A stretch of 64,000 nt of DNA from Cryptomeria japonica (GCF_030272615.1 NC_081411.1:186327949-186391948), one strand, 5' to 3'; positions 22,293-34,198 are shown, counted from the first letter of the stretch. Program-made: numbers and translations. Notes: a model not told the origin generated them from the sequence alone.

Positions 22293-25200
22293 ATGGCATC
22301 CACCTCTGCAATTGAATATAGCAAACCCTATTGTTGTTGAAGTAATAAAAAGACCTAGGCCCGTATTTCAGTTAGTTCCCGAGATAGCAAAGAAGGATGA
22401 TACCTTAGGTGCTTTTTCTCAAATTCCTAAGGGAGTTGTATATGCTGAAGACCCCAGAATGTACATCCACTGCAACATTGAGGAATTAGGAGATGAGGAA
22501 ATTAAAACCATGTATAAAACTGTAATATGTGATAATACCGGCAATGTAAAAGATGAACACAAGATCATTGAGACCCTAGGATTTATAGAGATCCTTAGAA
22601 TTCCTGAATTTCCCAAGGATGTGATTAGGATAGTTTTGAGCAGGGTACATGGAGAGTTTTTCTGGTTAGATGCAATCCACAAGATCACCAAGGAAGCTGT
22701 GAAAGCTGTCACAGGGTTACCGACCACCGGTAAAAGACCAGATAAAACCAAGAAGGTTTCCAATGACCTAGTTATAAACCTAATTGGTGCAACATTCGAC
22801 AAGAGGTCTCTAAGAGTTAATGATGTTGTAGCGTCCTAAAATTGTGACACTTGCAATTTCGACTGCATTTCGGTCTTCACGATGGCGACGCAACACGGAA
22901 CCTGAATGGAGACCCCGAAACTTGTCCATGACACCAAAAACTGCATTTTCTTGCACCCTGGCCTGAACCTCCTTTGCACCCTGTTGTCCCGGGAGGTGGG
23001 ACCAGAGCGCCCAACGCCCTGGTCCCCCAGGACCATGGCGCCCAGTGCCCTAGTCCCTAGCCCTATTTTGGGCCCGGTCTCCTTTGGGGCTTCGGGTCTT
23101 TTTGTTTGCAAATTGGAAATTACATTTCCTGGTCGGCCTAAGGTCGGGAAAATCAGTCTTTTAACCCTAATTGGCAAGTATATAAACTATATTTTCCTCT
23201 CTCATTTGGACATGATGATATGACGGAAAAAGCGTGGAAACGATACTCAAACATTCAAGCATTCAAGCATTCCTTCAAGCAATTGATCATTCCAAGTCTC
23301 CATTCAAGGCTAAGTGTTGCATTCAAGACAAGGATTCAACCATTGAAGAGGAGATCACTTACTACTACTACAACATACAACAAACAACAACATCTATACC
23401 TTCGCACATAAGGATACAAACATCCTTACAACAAGGTATTAGTACTTGTTTTACATTACAATCATTTACATTTACAGCATTTCTCATTTCTTGGTTAATT
23501 CCAAAACCGGGGTTTGACCTAAAGGCAAACCCCTAATCCCTAACCCCCCAATCATCTTCGCTTTTCTGTGTGTAGGTTGCAGGTACGCGGCTAAAATTGA
23601 AGATCTGGAATCCTTGTGCAGAGATGAACAGATCCCCCTTCGTTTCGTGGATTTTTCAGAGGACCATGTGCACGTCGGGCGCCATCGTCCCGTCAACTTT
23701 TGCTCAAATTTGCAGGACAGTGCCGTATCGACATTTTACTGCTAATTCCAGGTCCGCAGCTTCATCCTATATCCCTATCTCAGTTTACAAGCGAATCTTT
23801 CTCACTTTCTATGCATTCCTAGCTTAATCCTTCTATGCACATTCTTTACAAAAGAGGGTAGCCTTGTTGTCTTAACCCTTGAAACGCATTTAGCATCCAA
23901 TCTTGCATTGTGTGGGATTGGATCTTGTGGGTTTTAACCCCTCTTTTGAATGTAAAGTCTCCCTAAGTGAAAACCATCAACCCTAGCAACCTCCCTTCTC
24001 TCTCCTTGGAGTTGGAAGAGGGGAGAGCAACTAGGGTTCGATCGATTTTCCGCTTTACAGATGTAATAGATATTAATGTGAGATTCATCAGTATGATATT
24101 AGGGTATAAAGCTACTCATGCTAATAGACTCAATTCAGTTTCAAGCTTATGCATTAAGAGTGCTTATGATATGGTCACAGATAATGCAAAAATTGATATA
24201 TGTGAGTGGTTAAAGGATGAATTAATTGACAATCTTGGAAAGATCAAGAATGACAAGAAAGGAACTTTCAGATTTGGAAATCTGTTAGTATGTCTAATGC
24301 TACACATAACAAAATAGGTTCCCGGTATAGGTTACAAAGAACTTGGATATGACATACCGGTAGGCAAACAATTAACAGAACTATTCAATAACATGGGTGA
24401 GAACAAGGAAAACAATATTAATGACTTCTTTCAAGCATTAAAGACCAAAATGAAGAAAAGAGTAAGGTTATCACAGAAGATTGTAGACAAATACAAAGAT
24501 GAAATATTCTTTGTCATCAAGAAAGATGAAATCTGGATGGAAGCGGTCATCCCAGGGACAATTTGGGTAACCGAGATGGGCTATGAAACAAATGATCACA
24601 TAGTTGAAACATATGCTAAAGCACTTCTTGAAGCCCCTAGAGAACGTAAGGAAGAAGTATTTGGTAGTGCAGAAAATATTGAAAGACAAATTCAATCAAA
24701 GAAAAGGGTGAAAAAGGTTGAAGCAGTTGTAAGGAAAGGTTCCAGACAAGCAAAAGCCATCAAAGAAGATGTATTGAAGAAAACCGGTATAACAGAGGAT
24801 GAGTTAGTAGCTCCACAACCTGAAACTCACCTATCACCGGTAGGTACTTCTTCGGGAAGTGACATGCCTGCAACTTTCAAAAGAGTTGTAAGAAAAAGAG
24901 ATCCCTCACCGGCAACCACACCCTCACCCAAGAGGACAAGGCAAAAGAAACAAGCGGTGAGATCTCTGGTAAGAAAGGCCACACCAAAGAAGAAAGTGAC
25001 ACCCAAGAAGAAGAAAAGGACAAACAAAGACTTGGCCCCTCTTGATATACTGCTGAATGAAATCATAGAGGAAGGTAAACTGAAGAATATAGAGAAAATA
25101 TATGACACTCTAACAGCTGATGAAAAAGAGCAAGTTGAAAACAGTGTTATATTGCACATGGATATGTACAAGAAGTTTTTTATGGAAGTAGTCAATGAAA

Positions 25201-26801
25201 TACCAGATGAATTATTCAAAAGACTAGAAGCAAGAAGACAAGCAGTGATAGAATTGGATAAGAAAATAAAAATTGAAAAGTTACTTGTTGTATATCCAGT
25301 AAACTCTCCACAAGAAATTGATGACCTAATTGCTCAAGCCAACCATATAGTATTTTCTATTGCACACTGGCACGTTGCTTTAATGGTAGGAAGAGTTAAT
25401 GAGGTAACAGAGGAAACAGAAAATGGATGGGATATATTCCTAGTTGAGAAAGAAAAACAAGAAGAGTACAGGAACCCCAAACCTATAAAGGTATATCAGA
25501 AAGATAGAGACAAGGGGAAAGGAAAAGTTGGTGGACCACCAAGTATCAAAGTTAGAGACAACTTACCCCCACCTCCTTTGATTACTCCACCGATAAAATC
25601 AACAACTACTGAAAATCAACTGGCAGCCGAGAGTTTGGATGTAGAGGATAATAATCTTAATCCTGAAGTCCTATATACTGTGGATGTTGATACTGAGAAG
25701 ATCAACATAGTGGTAGACAAAGATACAACAAATAAGACAGATATGGCTAGTGAGCCTCCGGTAGCAGGGGACACTGATAAACTGACAAAAGATAAAGAGA
25801 AAAAGGTAGAGACTGAGACACAGACTGAGGAAATGAAACATATAGAGAAACAAACAGAGCTAAAGGCTCCAGAACAACAACAACCAGAACAGGTACATAA
25901 GGAAACAGTACCACCGGCAACTAGTGAAAAACCATTGCTTAAAGAAATGCAGACACAAACAGACCTACCAGAGGTCGAAACAAGCTTGGTTACTTCCACC
26001 GGTACTCAGATTGTTGATTCATCATCAAGCTTCAAATCAACCAATGTGACTGAGGTACTACTTGATTCTATTAAGAAAATAACCGACTGCAACTCACAGG
26101 CTTACAAAGCAATTGATGATACCATACCAATTTTGAAGGTAATTGCTCCTAACTATAATATAGATAACAAAGATTCTTTAGGACAATTGGATACACTGTG
26201 TAAATATATCTCAGAAAACATTGAGAAAATAAAAGAAGAGTCAGTGAAGGATAAAGTAGAAGTTGAAAAATAGAAATTCTTTGATGAGCAAATAAAGAAG
26301 TGTAATAGAGATTTTGACACACTTCTACTGGAATTATGTAATTTGTTGAAAGAGTACAAAAATTTGTACAAAGATAACTGTAAAACAAACTTTTTGACTG
26401 TAGATATTGACAAGAAAATGAGCAAGGTACAGGATGAGATCAATAAACTTGCAGATAATTTTGTCAACTCACTTGATACACTATCAGTTTTTGAGGAGAA
26501 GATAACAATTTTTGAGGAAGAACTACTTAAATTGGAAAGAGAGAAAGAAAGAATAATAAGTAAGGCAAAACATTTGAGATCAAAACTAAGTCCAAGATTG
26601 GACTATCTAGAATCTTTGCGGAAGGAAATTTCTGAGGCACTAATACAGGGAAGAAAAACACTGGCAGAGCATTTGCAGCATCTCACCGGTACAATGAAGA
26701 GGACAGAGACAGCAATAAAGGATAGCAAGAATTTTATGGATAGTATAAACTTGATTTTGGGAGATCTTTTTCAAATTATAACTACCCAGCTACAAGGTTG
26801 A
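22293..26801 (+). pseudogene. ORF2: about 1,080-residue protein of unknown function, split by a solo LTR
   Basis: An ATG at 22293 is followed by a 1-bp frame change near 22311, then one frame continues to 26801. A solo LTR (22827-24059) interrupts it, but the frame matches exactly when that LTR and one GATGT copy are discounted. In-frame TAGs occur at 24315-24317 and 26271-26273. The N-terminal third looks globular (EFFWLDAIHKITKEAVKAV). A Lys/Arg-rich stretch follows at about 24880-25030 (TPKKKVTPKKKKRTNKD, possible nuclear signal), then an acidic Glu/Thr/Pro-rich part and a C-terminal coiled coil (about 26340-26800). I recognise no enzyme motif. A faint likeness to hypothetical proteins of other plant retroelements is impression only. 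Confidence 0.75.
22827..24059 (+). mobile_element. Solo LTR (1,233 bp) inside ORF2
   Basis: Exact GATGT duplication at 22822-22826 and 24060-24064. It begins TGTAGCGTCCTAAAATTG and ends CGCTTTACA. A TATA motif (AGTATATAAAC) lies near 23177-23187. It is homologous to the LTRs of the elements at 46507-55812 and 57217-64000, for example in the segment around 23240-23370. It is more GC-rich and CpG-rich than those copies (22900-23100), as if from a younger or different subfamily. It shows the nested element was already in place when this family was moving. Confidence 0.94.
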
Positions 26802-26995
26802 AACCACAAACTCTACTAACATCTTGACAACCTTTGTCATTGATGCCAAAGGGGGAGTAGTGGGATGAGAAAATTCAAATCACAGGACAGGAATCATATG
26901 CTCAGGGGGAGCACACACATTTTTGGTAACATTTTTTTGGACTACACATTTTTGGATACATTTTGAAATTTCTCATGAGTGTTGCCATAAATGCC

Positions 26996-27007
26996 AAAGG
27001 GGGAGAT
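26996..27007 (+). other. Polypurine tract of the pol-less copia-type element
   Basis: AAAGGGGGAGAT directly before the 3' LTR. A near-identical copy (TGCCAAAGGGGGAG) lies about 150 bp upstream at 26844-26857, apparently a duplicated tract. Confidence 0.85.
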
Positions 27008-27805
27008 TGTTGGCATATGCACACTCCAATGAGACATTGTATGTGATTGAAGGTTTTGTCATTGATGGCAACCTTGCAATCTTATGGCATCGGCAAAGGC
27101 ATTATACCGGCATCAGCAGATCACACTCTACACCGGCACTCAAGACACCGGCATCGGCACAGAAGAAAGGAAGTATACCGGCACAGAGGCCGAAAGGATT
27201 TTTTTTATATTATATTTTGTTTATTATTGTAAAAATGTGTAAGCTGACTTGGCAAATTGTAAAATGACTCTTATATATAAAAGAGATCATTGTAGACATT
27301 TGTGAATATGTTGAAGCATAATAGGAAAATATTAGGTAGACCTATTGTGCGAAATATAGGTCAAAGGGTATATGTAAAGAACAGAGCAGGAATCGGTACT
27401 GAATCTAGCATTGAAGATGCTATTGTAAGGCAGTACAAGATATTGGATTTGTATAATCCTTATTATAAGTCAGTGAGACTTCCCATTGAGCAGTGAGCTC
27501 TAGGCAGTTGGCCTTCCTGCATGTGCAAGCCCCTATTGTAAGTAATCTTCTCTTATTGGCCAGTGAGTGAATATTGTGGCTCACAAATCCCACCGAGGTT
27601 TTTCCCACACCGGGTTTCCTCATTAAAATCTTGTTTTATGGTGTGCTTTTCATGTGGATGTTCTTGATTCTATTTATTGCATTATTTCTTGCATACCGAT
27701 ACACTGTTATATTATGTTCTGCATGTTTTAAATTAAGAAATTCTAATTACTGGTTAAATATTGATTCACCCCCCTCCCCTCTCAGTATCTGTGGGATCCC
27801 TAACA
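27008..27805 (+). repeat. 3' LTR of the pol-less copia-type element
   Basis: 798 bp, colinear with 19961-20762, with the same ends and TATA motif (near 27270) and a shorter C-tract. Confidence 0.95.
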
Positions 27806-28394
27806 TTACTATCCCCAAGGGAATGGACAAGCAGAAGCATCAAACAAAACAATTTTGAAAATCCTCAAGAAAATAGTGAATGATGTTGGTAGAAATTGGC
27901 ATATTTAATTGAACCCTACTCTATGGGCATACCGTATCAGTATTTGCACACCAACAGGAGCCACACCTTTCTCTCTTGTCTATGGATCAGAAGCAATACT
28001 GCCAATAGAAGTAGAGATAACTTCTTTACATGTATCATTAAAAGGTCTTATCTCAGATGAAGAACAAAGAGTATCCAGATTACAAGAACTAGAACTGATC
28101 CATGAACGAAAACAAAATGCCTTTGATCATTTAAATGTTTATCAGCAAAGAATGTGTTGAAGTTATAATCACAAGGTCAAACCAAGAGCCTTTCAAGAGG
28201 GAGAACTGCTACTAAAGGAAAATCCACGCAACCAGGTAAATCGAGAAAAGAAAGGAAAGTTTGAACCAAACTGGTTGGGTCTATTTATAGTCATAGTAGC
28301 ATTTGGGTTAGGAGCCTATCAGCTATCAACGCTAGATGGAGATCAACTCGAGGAACCCATCAATAGCATGCATCTAAAGAAGTTTTATGTCTGA
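27806..28394 (+). pseudogene. gypsy integrase, remainder of core and C-terminal domain
   Basis: Resumes the frame broken at 19960. PQGNGQAEASNKT supplies the catalytic Glu, and TPTGATPFSLVYGSEAILP is the usual gypsy integrase C-terminal signature. A stop at 27907-27909 and another at 28158-28160 break it. The natural end is TGA at 28392-28394 after a typical Tat C-terminus (GLGAYQLSTLDGDQLEEP nearby). Confidence 0.93.
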
Positions 28395-30106
28395 AAAAAC
28401 AAAAATAAATAAAAAATAGTGAAAAAGCAGAAAAATTCAAAAATAGTGGAAAAATAGAAAATACAAAAACAATGAAAACAGCAAAAACAAAGAAAAGAAC
28501 AAAAAAAATCAAATATGAGAAAAAGTGCAATAAAAACAGATGGTGAAAACCAGGCAACGGGCGCTATCTGTCAACTTCATGCATCCTTCTGCTTGCATTT
28601 CATTTCCCATCGGTGATGTTCATATCCATAAATAAGCCTTTGTACATACGCATGGCATTGCCGGTGATTTCTCACCATGGTTTGGATCATCAGGTATATC
28701 ATAATAAATTTGTTTCTCGGCTTGGGGCAAAATCCTGCACCTAGCTAGGGGCAAAAAAATTCATCATTTTGAGCTTAATCAAGCAGGTAGAACAACAGTT
28801 AGTCAACTCCTGTCTAGCAAAAACTAAGACACAGCCAACGTTGAACACAAGATCAAATTATCAACCATCAAGCTATCACATGTCAGTCTGAGCACATCAC
28901 ACACATACCAATAGATGATATCTTTTGACTAATAATTTTAACACTTTGGTTCAATTTTTATATCTTGATTTTCACTATCATGATTTCTAAGTGACTCCAG
29001 GATGTCTCTAACTAGAGAAAGAAGGAAGGAACATGATATTTTTCTTATTTCTTGTCTGTAAATTAATCATTAATATGTGCCAACTTGTCTCAGGACATGA
29101 TCATTGGAGTATCATCGAAGACATTTCTGATTTGCATATAGAAATGGTTAATATTGCTTGTTTTACACAAGCAACACTCAAGTCATCTTGGTTTAGTTCT
29201 ACCTCGATGCTTGTGCTAACTTGCAATATCAAAATCCAGGAAAGTAGTGCCCAGGTCATCATGGTTCAATTATACCATCGATGTTTGCACTCACTTCCCA
29301 CATTTTAAAAAGCTCAATGATGACACAAAGTAATAATCCAGTGATTTGTTTGATCTCAGCATTACATTTCATTTGCATTTAGCTTGCATTTCATTCTTGC
29401 ATAGGATCACAAAGGCTCATCTTATCCAAGGCCAAATCTATTGCAAGAATCTATCAATGTATCATCATAGGTGTATACACAATTAGAACGATGACTCATC
29501 TCTCTCCAAATTTTATCGACCCAAAACGAATATTATGCTATTCCTTCGAATGTGCCAAAATCAGGGCATCTAAATCTTCCTGCAATAGGATATCAACAAA
29601 ATGTCAGTTATTTATCCAATCAATCTTATCAATTCTATCAATCCATCTCATTTGATATATTCTATCATGTCTTAAATAGGATGTATCTTTCCTGAAACTA
29701 GACGTTTTGGTCAAGTCTTACATAGGATATATCATTCCTGAAACCAGACGCTTTGATCATCTTTGTCTTATACCGGAGGTGTCATTCCTAAAACCAAACT
29801 TGATCTCATCAATCTAATCAATCTTATCAATGCAATCAAACTTTATCAATCATCAAATCAAGAACCACATCAAAGTGATCGAAGAACTTGCACTTTCATC
29901 AACTACAGTTGCAGGAATCATCCAATAATCTATCGGGAAATCAATTTCACAAAGCATCCAAAAACTCCAAAATTGATCTACCGAGGGAGCATCGTCGTAT
30001 CGCAATTTAGAAATTAATGGTTGGGGCATCCTATCGAACCAATATCACATTGACATCATCAAATTAAGATTATTCTTTGCATCAATGAGTCATCACACCT
30101 CGCTTC
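28395..30106 (+). other. 3' untranslated region of the gypsy element
   Basis: No reading frame with a recognisable domain. It starts with an A-rich stretch (28395-28530). Phrases around 29640-29790 are repeated (TGTATCTTTCCTGAAAC and variants three times). Long 3' non-coding regions are common in Tat elements. Confidence 0.65.
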
Positions 30107-30120
30107 AAAGAGGGGCAAAA
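30107..30120 (+). other. Polypurine tract of the gypsy element
   Basis: AAAGAGGGGCAAAA immediately before the 3' LTR. Confidence 0.85.
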
Positions 30121-31283
30121 TGTATACACCTAAAAATGGTCTGAAAACAACTGATTAGATAAGCAATTATTTAATTAATCCCCCTTTCCAATTTAATTGA
30201 ATTCATTAGCAATTTGATTAAATTCCCCATTCATCTACTTATTAATAAATCTAAGGATTTATTTATTAAGTTCATTTCAATTAATCTCCTTTGATTAATT
30301 AATCTAATTTGATTAAATCCCCACTCAGTAAATTCATTTCTTCTAATCCCCTAATTAATTAAAACAAATCAATTTATGAGTTGTTGAAAGTTAAATAGAC
30401 TTTTTCTATTATTTGAATTCTTAAATTCAAATTACCCACATGCCTCCTAACTTCTAACCACATAACCTAACCACCCCTAATCTAACACATTCCACCTAAT
30501 TCTAGGTTTAACTAACCCTATCCTACCTTGCACATCCTAACCTCCTTATCCTTGGATATTCTCTCCTTTAGACACATGGCACTTTTGCCACGTCTCTTCC
30601 CTTGCACACTTTCCCTCTTGTGAGCAAGATTCCTTGACACTTGCCACCACAGAGATGACAAGTGTCCCTCCCTCCAACCTCTTCTCCAACCTCCTCCAAT
30701 TTGACCCTTAATATCTTCATATTCAATCTTGACCGTTGATTCCTATCACCTCACCCCTGGCCTTGGAAATTCTATAAATATCCCCCATTTTGGAGCACAA
30801 AGGATCCCATCTCATTTCCATCTCAACCATCGTTATTATAGGCATATCATATCTCATCTCATCTTAGGCATTGTTAATATAGCCAGTTGCATCTTAAATC
30901 TAGCTTATTTTGATCATATTATAGCATAATTGTTTAATCATGTAGCATAATCAATCCATCATCTAGCTTAATTGCATCATCATTTAGTATAATCATGCAT
31001 ATCATTAGCATAATTTAGCTTCTTGGATCAATCTAGCTTAACCATGCACTCATCTAGCTTGCATATCATATCAATTTAAATCTTCCGTCTAGGTGTAGTC
31101 AAGTCACTGGGATTGCTTATCCAAATCTGAGACCAAATCCACACTTGCATCTCTTAGGAGGCGATAGGTCGCTTTGCCATGGTTTTATCTTTTAAATTTG
31201 ATTTCAATTTGCTAACCATACTTGTAATGATCTATTAAGTGTTTGTGTTGCAACTACAGGTACCCCACTTCACAACCACGATA
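30121..31283 (+). repeat. 3' LTR of the Tat-type gypsy element
   Basis: Full-length match to 4195-5349, including the AT-palindrome region and the TATA box (30772-30780). Numerous substitutions distinguish it from the 5' copy, consistent with an old insertion. Confidence 0.93.
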
Positions 31284-32519
31284 GTTTCTATTGTGATTGC
31301 TCAAAATGTATTGATATTAGTCTCATAGTTGTGTTTGTAAGAGCTTGTTTGGGTCTCATGTTGATGCTCATATGACCAAAATATTTTTAAATAATTGACA
31401 ATGTAAAATAATAATAAAAGGTTTGTTTAACGAACTATGTCATGTTCATTTTCTCACAGTCAAGCTTTAGTTATAGGTCAACAATATAACTACGTTGTTA
31501 GTCAATTGATTTGTCCCACAAACCAAAGGCTTTGAAATGTGAAGGACTTCAAGTGTTAATCAAAGCCATTTCCCCCTATATCCTTGTTCTGCGCCTACTA
31601 ATATATAATTGTATATTAATATTAATATTTTGACATGTAAACACTTGTCAAAATTAAGAAAAAAGATTAAAAAATTATTAAAGACATTTTCTACTCCTTG
31701 CTGCCACCAAAAACATATATAAAGTTAATTACAAAACTAGACTTCCATACCATTTTAATTTGCACTGTGCGGATGCTGTCAATCCACCCATTGGCATGCT
31801 CATTGCTCCTTTAGTGTTATTTCTAGTTTAATTTATATGTGGGTTAACCTTGATTTATGTGGAACAATTAATTTCTAATTTTCTTCTTTTCAATTTGGTT
31901 TCTAATTTTTCTTACATTAAAATTAGAAAAAACTGCGTTAAGTTTATTTCAAAACATTTAAAAAACACAATGTATTTCCGTGCCAAAAAGCAATGGGAAA
32001 TCAGGAAGCCACTGTGAACCTCTGTGAGTTGGAGGTTAAAATTGGGTTGGCTTACAAAACGCCAATGCTGTGGATGTAGCATTAAAAACTTGGTTTTGGT
32101 TTTGAACGAATCAGAAACGGAAAATACTGAAATGCTGACCGACTTATCTGAGGTCAGTTTTTCACACTCATTTACCAGTTGATTTAATGCTTTGTTTGAT
32201 AATTTTTGGTATAATATGATTCATATCCGCAGCTTACAAGTTAAAATTTCCAAGGGCAAAGGTAAAAATTTCAATTTTCTGCTGCACAATACAATCGTGC
32301 TGCCCGTTTGCTGGTCTACGATGAATTGCATTGCCAAATGCAATGCCTCATAAGTTTGCCAAGTTTGACTCATCAATATGCTTTTAACAGTAATGTGCCG
32401 TGCTGCCAGCTCAAGTTCAATATTCTTACCTCAAACTGATCAGATTATTTTCCAGGGTAGACCATATTTTGTTCAAGTTCTATGGACCAGCTAGGATTTG
32501 ATCTGTCTCCCATAGGATT
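31284..32519. other. Intergenic sequence, no gene recognised
   Basis: AT-rich unique-looking sequence flanking the gypsy element. No coding, RNA or repeat structure could be supported. Confidence 0.5.
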
Positions 32520-32782
32520 GTTAGTGCAACTTAACTTTCTGTTTGCTCCGTGATTTATGGGTGCATGAGTGCGATCTATTTGAGTTAAGCTAGCCAAGGA
32601 GTTGTTCTCGTCTTGAACTACGACTTCCTCTGCCTCTTCCAGTTCCGACGGTTCATGGTCGATACAGAATTATTTTTCATTCTTCTGTTTCGGTTTTTCT
32701 TCTGTTGTCCAAGTTTTGTTTCTATTTTTCTGCTGGATCCATATTTTGCTTGCAAGTTCAGCTGCAAATTTTACTATCAGAC
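32520..32782 (+). repeat. Direct duplication, copy 1
   Basis: Matches 34199-34556 over its length with many small differences (shared blocks include GGGTGCATGAGTGCGA and TTCAGCTGCAAATTTTAC). It is non-coding and may be the remains of LTRs of an old element enclosing 32783-34198, but no TG...CA ends or coding domains confirm that. Confidence 0.75.
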
Positions 32783-34198
32783 TGCACGAAAGCTAAGAAG
32801 AAAGAGCACTGACAATCTTTTCTTGGTATGGAAGATTAGAGTTATTTTAGAATGGAATTTTTATTGTCTTGGGAGGTGTCTCTTAATGGCTTTCGTGCAT
32901 TTACGAATTAAAATAAAGTTCCATTCATAAGAGGTTAATCATGTCTCTTGATAATTATTTTCGTCCTTCTCATGTGAAGCTAACTTCATAGAACTATTCG
33001 TTCTGGAGACAAAGGATACAGAACAGGATCTACTACCCTATTTCCTTGGACTCATTCTTGAGCCAAGTGACTGAATGATTTAATAGTAATGACATGATCT
33101 ATGGACTAATATGTATTACTATTTGTGAGGATACTCTACATCACATAGAGCACACTGAGTGCCTATTCCTTGCTTGCACCATTATCCAGCAATTGTATGG
33201 ATCTTCATCCGAAAGTGGTATGTCCTTGGATGATTAGGCTCTTGTGGATGGGACAGAGACTTTTATTGCCCCAACTTGTGTGGACACATCCTTCTGTTAT
33301 GACCAATTTATCGATAAACCATCTACACCTGTTGCTTCTACACACTTCAAAGTTACTTCATTGAAAGCTTCCAATGATTCTTTGCAATAGGATCATTTAT
33401 GTTCTCCAGAATCGATTCATTGGGATCATTTTCTACCAAACATCTCTTGCTTCCAATGAGTCTTTGCAATAGGATCATTTATGTTCTCCACATTTGATTC
33501 ATTGGGACCAATTTCTACCAAACATCTCTTGTTTGTTTGTAGAATCCCTCATTCTATTGATTACATACGTCTTCTCTTCGAGGAGGATGATTCTTCTTCA
33601 GTTATTGTGAGGGAACATTTCGATCCTCTTCTTCATTCTCTACATATCATTTCTCACAGTTTGGATACTTTGTCACAGCAATTTGAAGAGATCTCTTTGC
33701 CTTCAAAGAAGATACTTGAGTCTTTCAGTTGTGTTCTACATCAGTTTCTAGGAGATTCTAGATTGTCATGTTCAGTAGCATCTGATTTGATTATGCCAAC
33801 TTTCAGCATCAATATGGAGACCAATGAGCAAGGTTCAAAGACATCATTTGTTTTAGTTTTCTTCTTACATTTTCCTTTCACAAATGGGAAGATATCTTCC
33901 ATGCACCTTTGGTTTTGTTTCTTCTTAAGGAGATGAATGTTGTTCAATGATTGTGGACCATCTTTTATATCTAGGTTCGAGCATCCATCGTTGACTACAC
34001 ATTGTGGGGGATACTTGATCCTTCCATGTCACTTTTTTTCATTTTCACTTTCTACGAGACCACCTTTCAGACACTGTAGCATAGTAGCTCCCATGAAAAA
34101 TTTGTGTAAATTTTAAAAAAGAGTTTTGTTCTCACGGGATTTTTCTTCTTTCCTCTTTCCTTTCATTAGGCTGTCTCCTTAATTAGACTTAAGATGGG
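32783..34198. other. Non-coding stretch between two diverged direct copies
   Basis: Contains an 82-bp tandem duplication (33367-33530) and an open frame at 33481-33936 (151 codons) with no recognisable domain. It may be the worn interior of an old element bounded by the copies at 32520 and 34199. No protease, RT or integrase motif is visible. Confidence 0.45.
33367..33530 (+). repeat. Tandem duplication, 82-bp unit
   Basis: Two adjacent copies start GCTTCCAATGA (33367 and 33449) and share CTTTGCAATAGGATCATTTA and TCTACCAAACATCTCTTG, with few mismatches. Confidence 0.9.

Larger units (their letters stand above)
19961..27805 (+). mobile_element. Non-autonomous copia-type LTR element with two ORFs and no pol
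   Basis: LTRs are at 19961-20762 and 27008-27805, and TTACT is duplicated exactly at 19956-19960 and 27806-27810. The primer site matches initiator tRNA-Met and the polypurine tract reads AAAGGGGGAGA. The interior holds ORF1 (coiled coil plus zinc knuckles) and ORF2 (about 1,080 codons, unknown), but no protease, integrase, RT or RNase H motif on either strand. It fits the class of gag-bearing non-autonomous elements (TR-GAG/LARD type). It disrupts the gypsy integrase core between the second catalytic Asp and Glu. The two LTRs differ at about 13 of the first 200 positions, mostly transitions. Confidence 0.93.
4195..31283 (+). mobile_element. Ty3/gypsy LTR retrotransposon, Tat-type, expanded by nested insertions
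   Basis: Two direct LTRs (4195-5349 and 30121-31283) bound one element. A primer-binding site follows the left LTR and a polypurine tract precedes the right LTR. The internal order is leader, gag, protease, reverse transcriptase, RNase H, a second archaeal-type RNase H, integrase, and a long 3' region. Two RNase H domains in tandem are a hallmark of the Tat clade. Of the 27 kb, 7,754 bp (7822-15575) and 7,845 bp (19961-27805) are later insertions, so the original was about 11.5 kb. The word GATAGTTT is found just outside both ends (4186-4193 and 31280-31287), which suggests a decayed target-site duplication. All frames contain stops, so the element is dead. Confidence 0.93.

Noticed and set aside
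22906-23827. Several open frames within the solo LTR
   Set aside because: They lie inside an LTR defined by exact target duplications, so coding is not expected.
24393-26273. ORF2 C-terminal part as an independent host gene
   Set aside because: It sits between the LTRs of one element, in the same frame as the upstream part, with no introns or promoter of its own.
32613-32930. 105-codon Phe/Leu-rich open frame
   Set aside because: Lies in a duplicated non-coding segment (32520-32782) whose second copy does not keep the frame.
33481-33936. 151-codon open frame on the plus strand
   Set aside because: No recognisable domain. Its start overlaps the 82-bp tandem repeat. A chance frame or old element debris is more likely.
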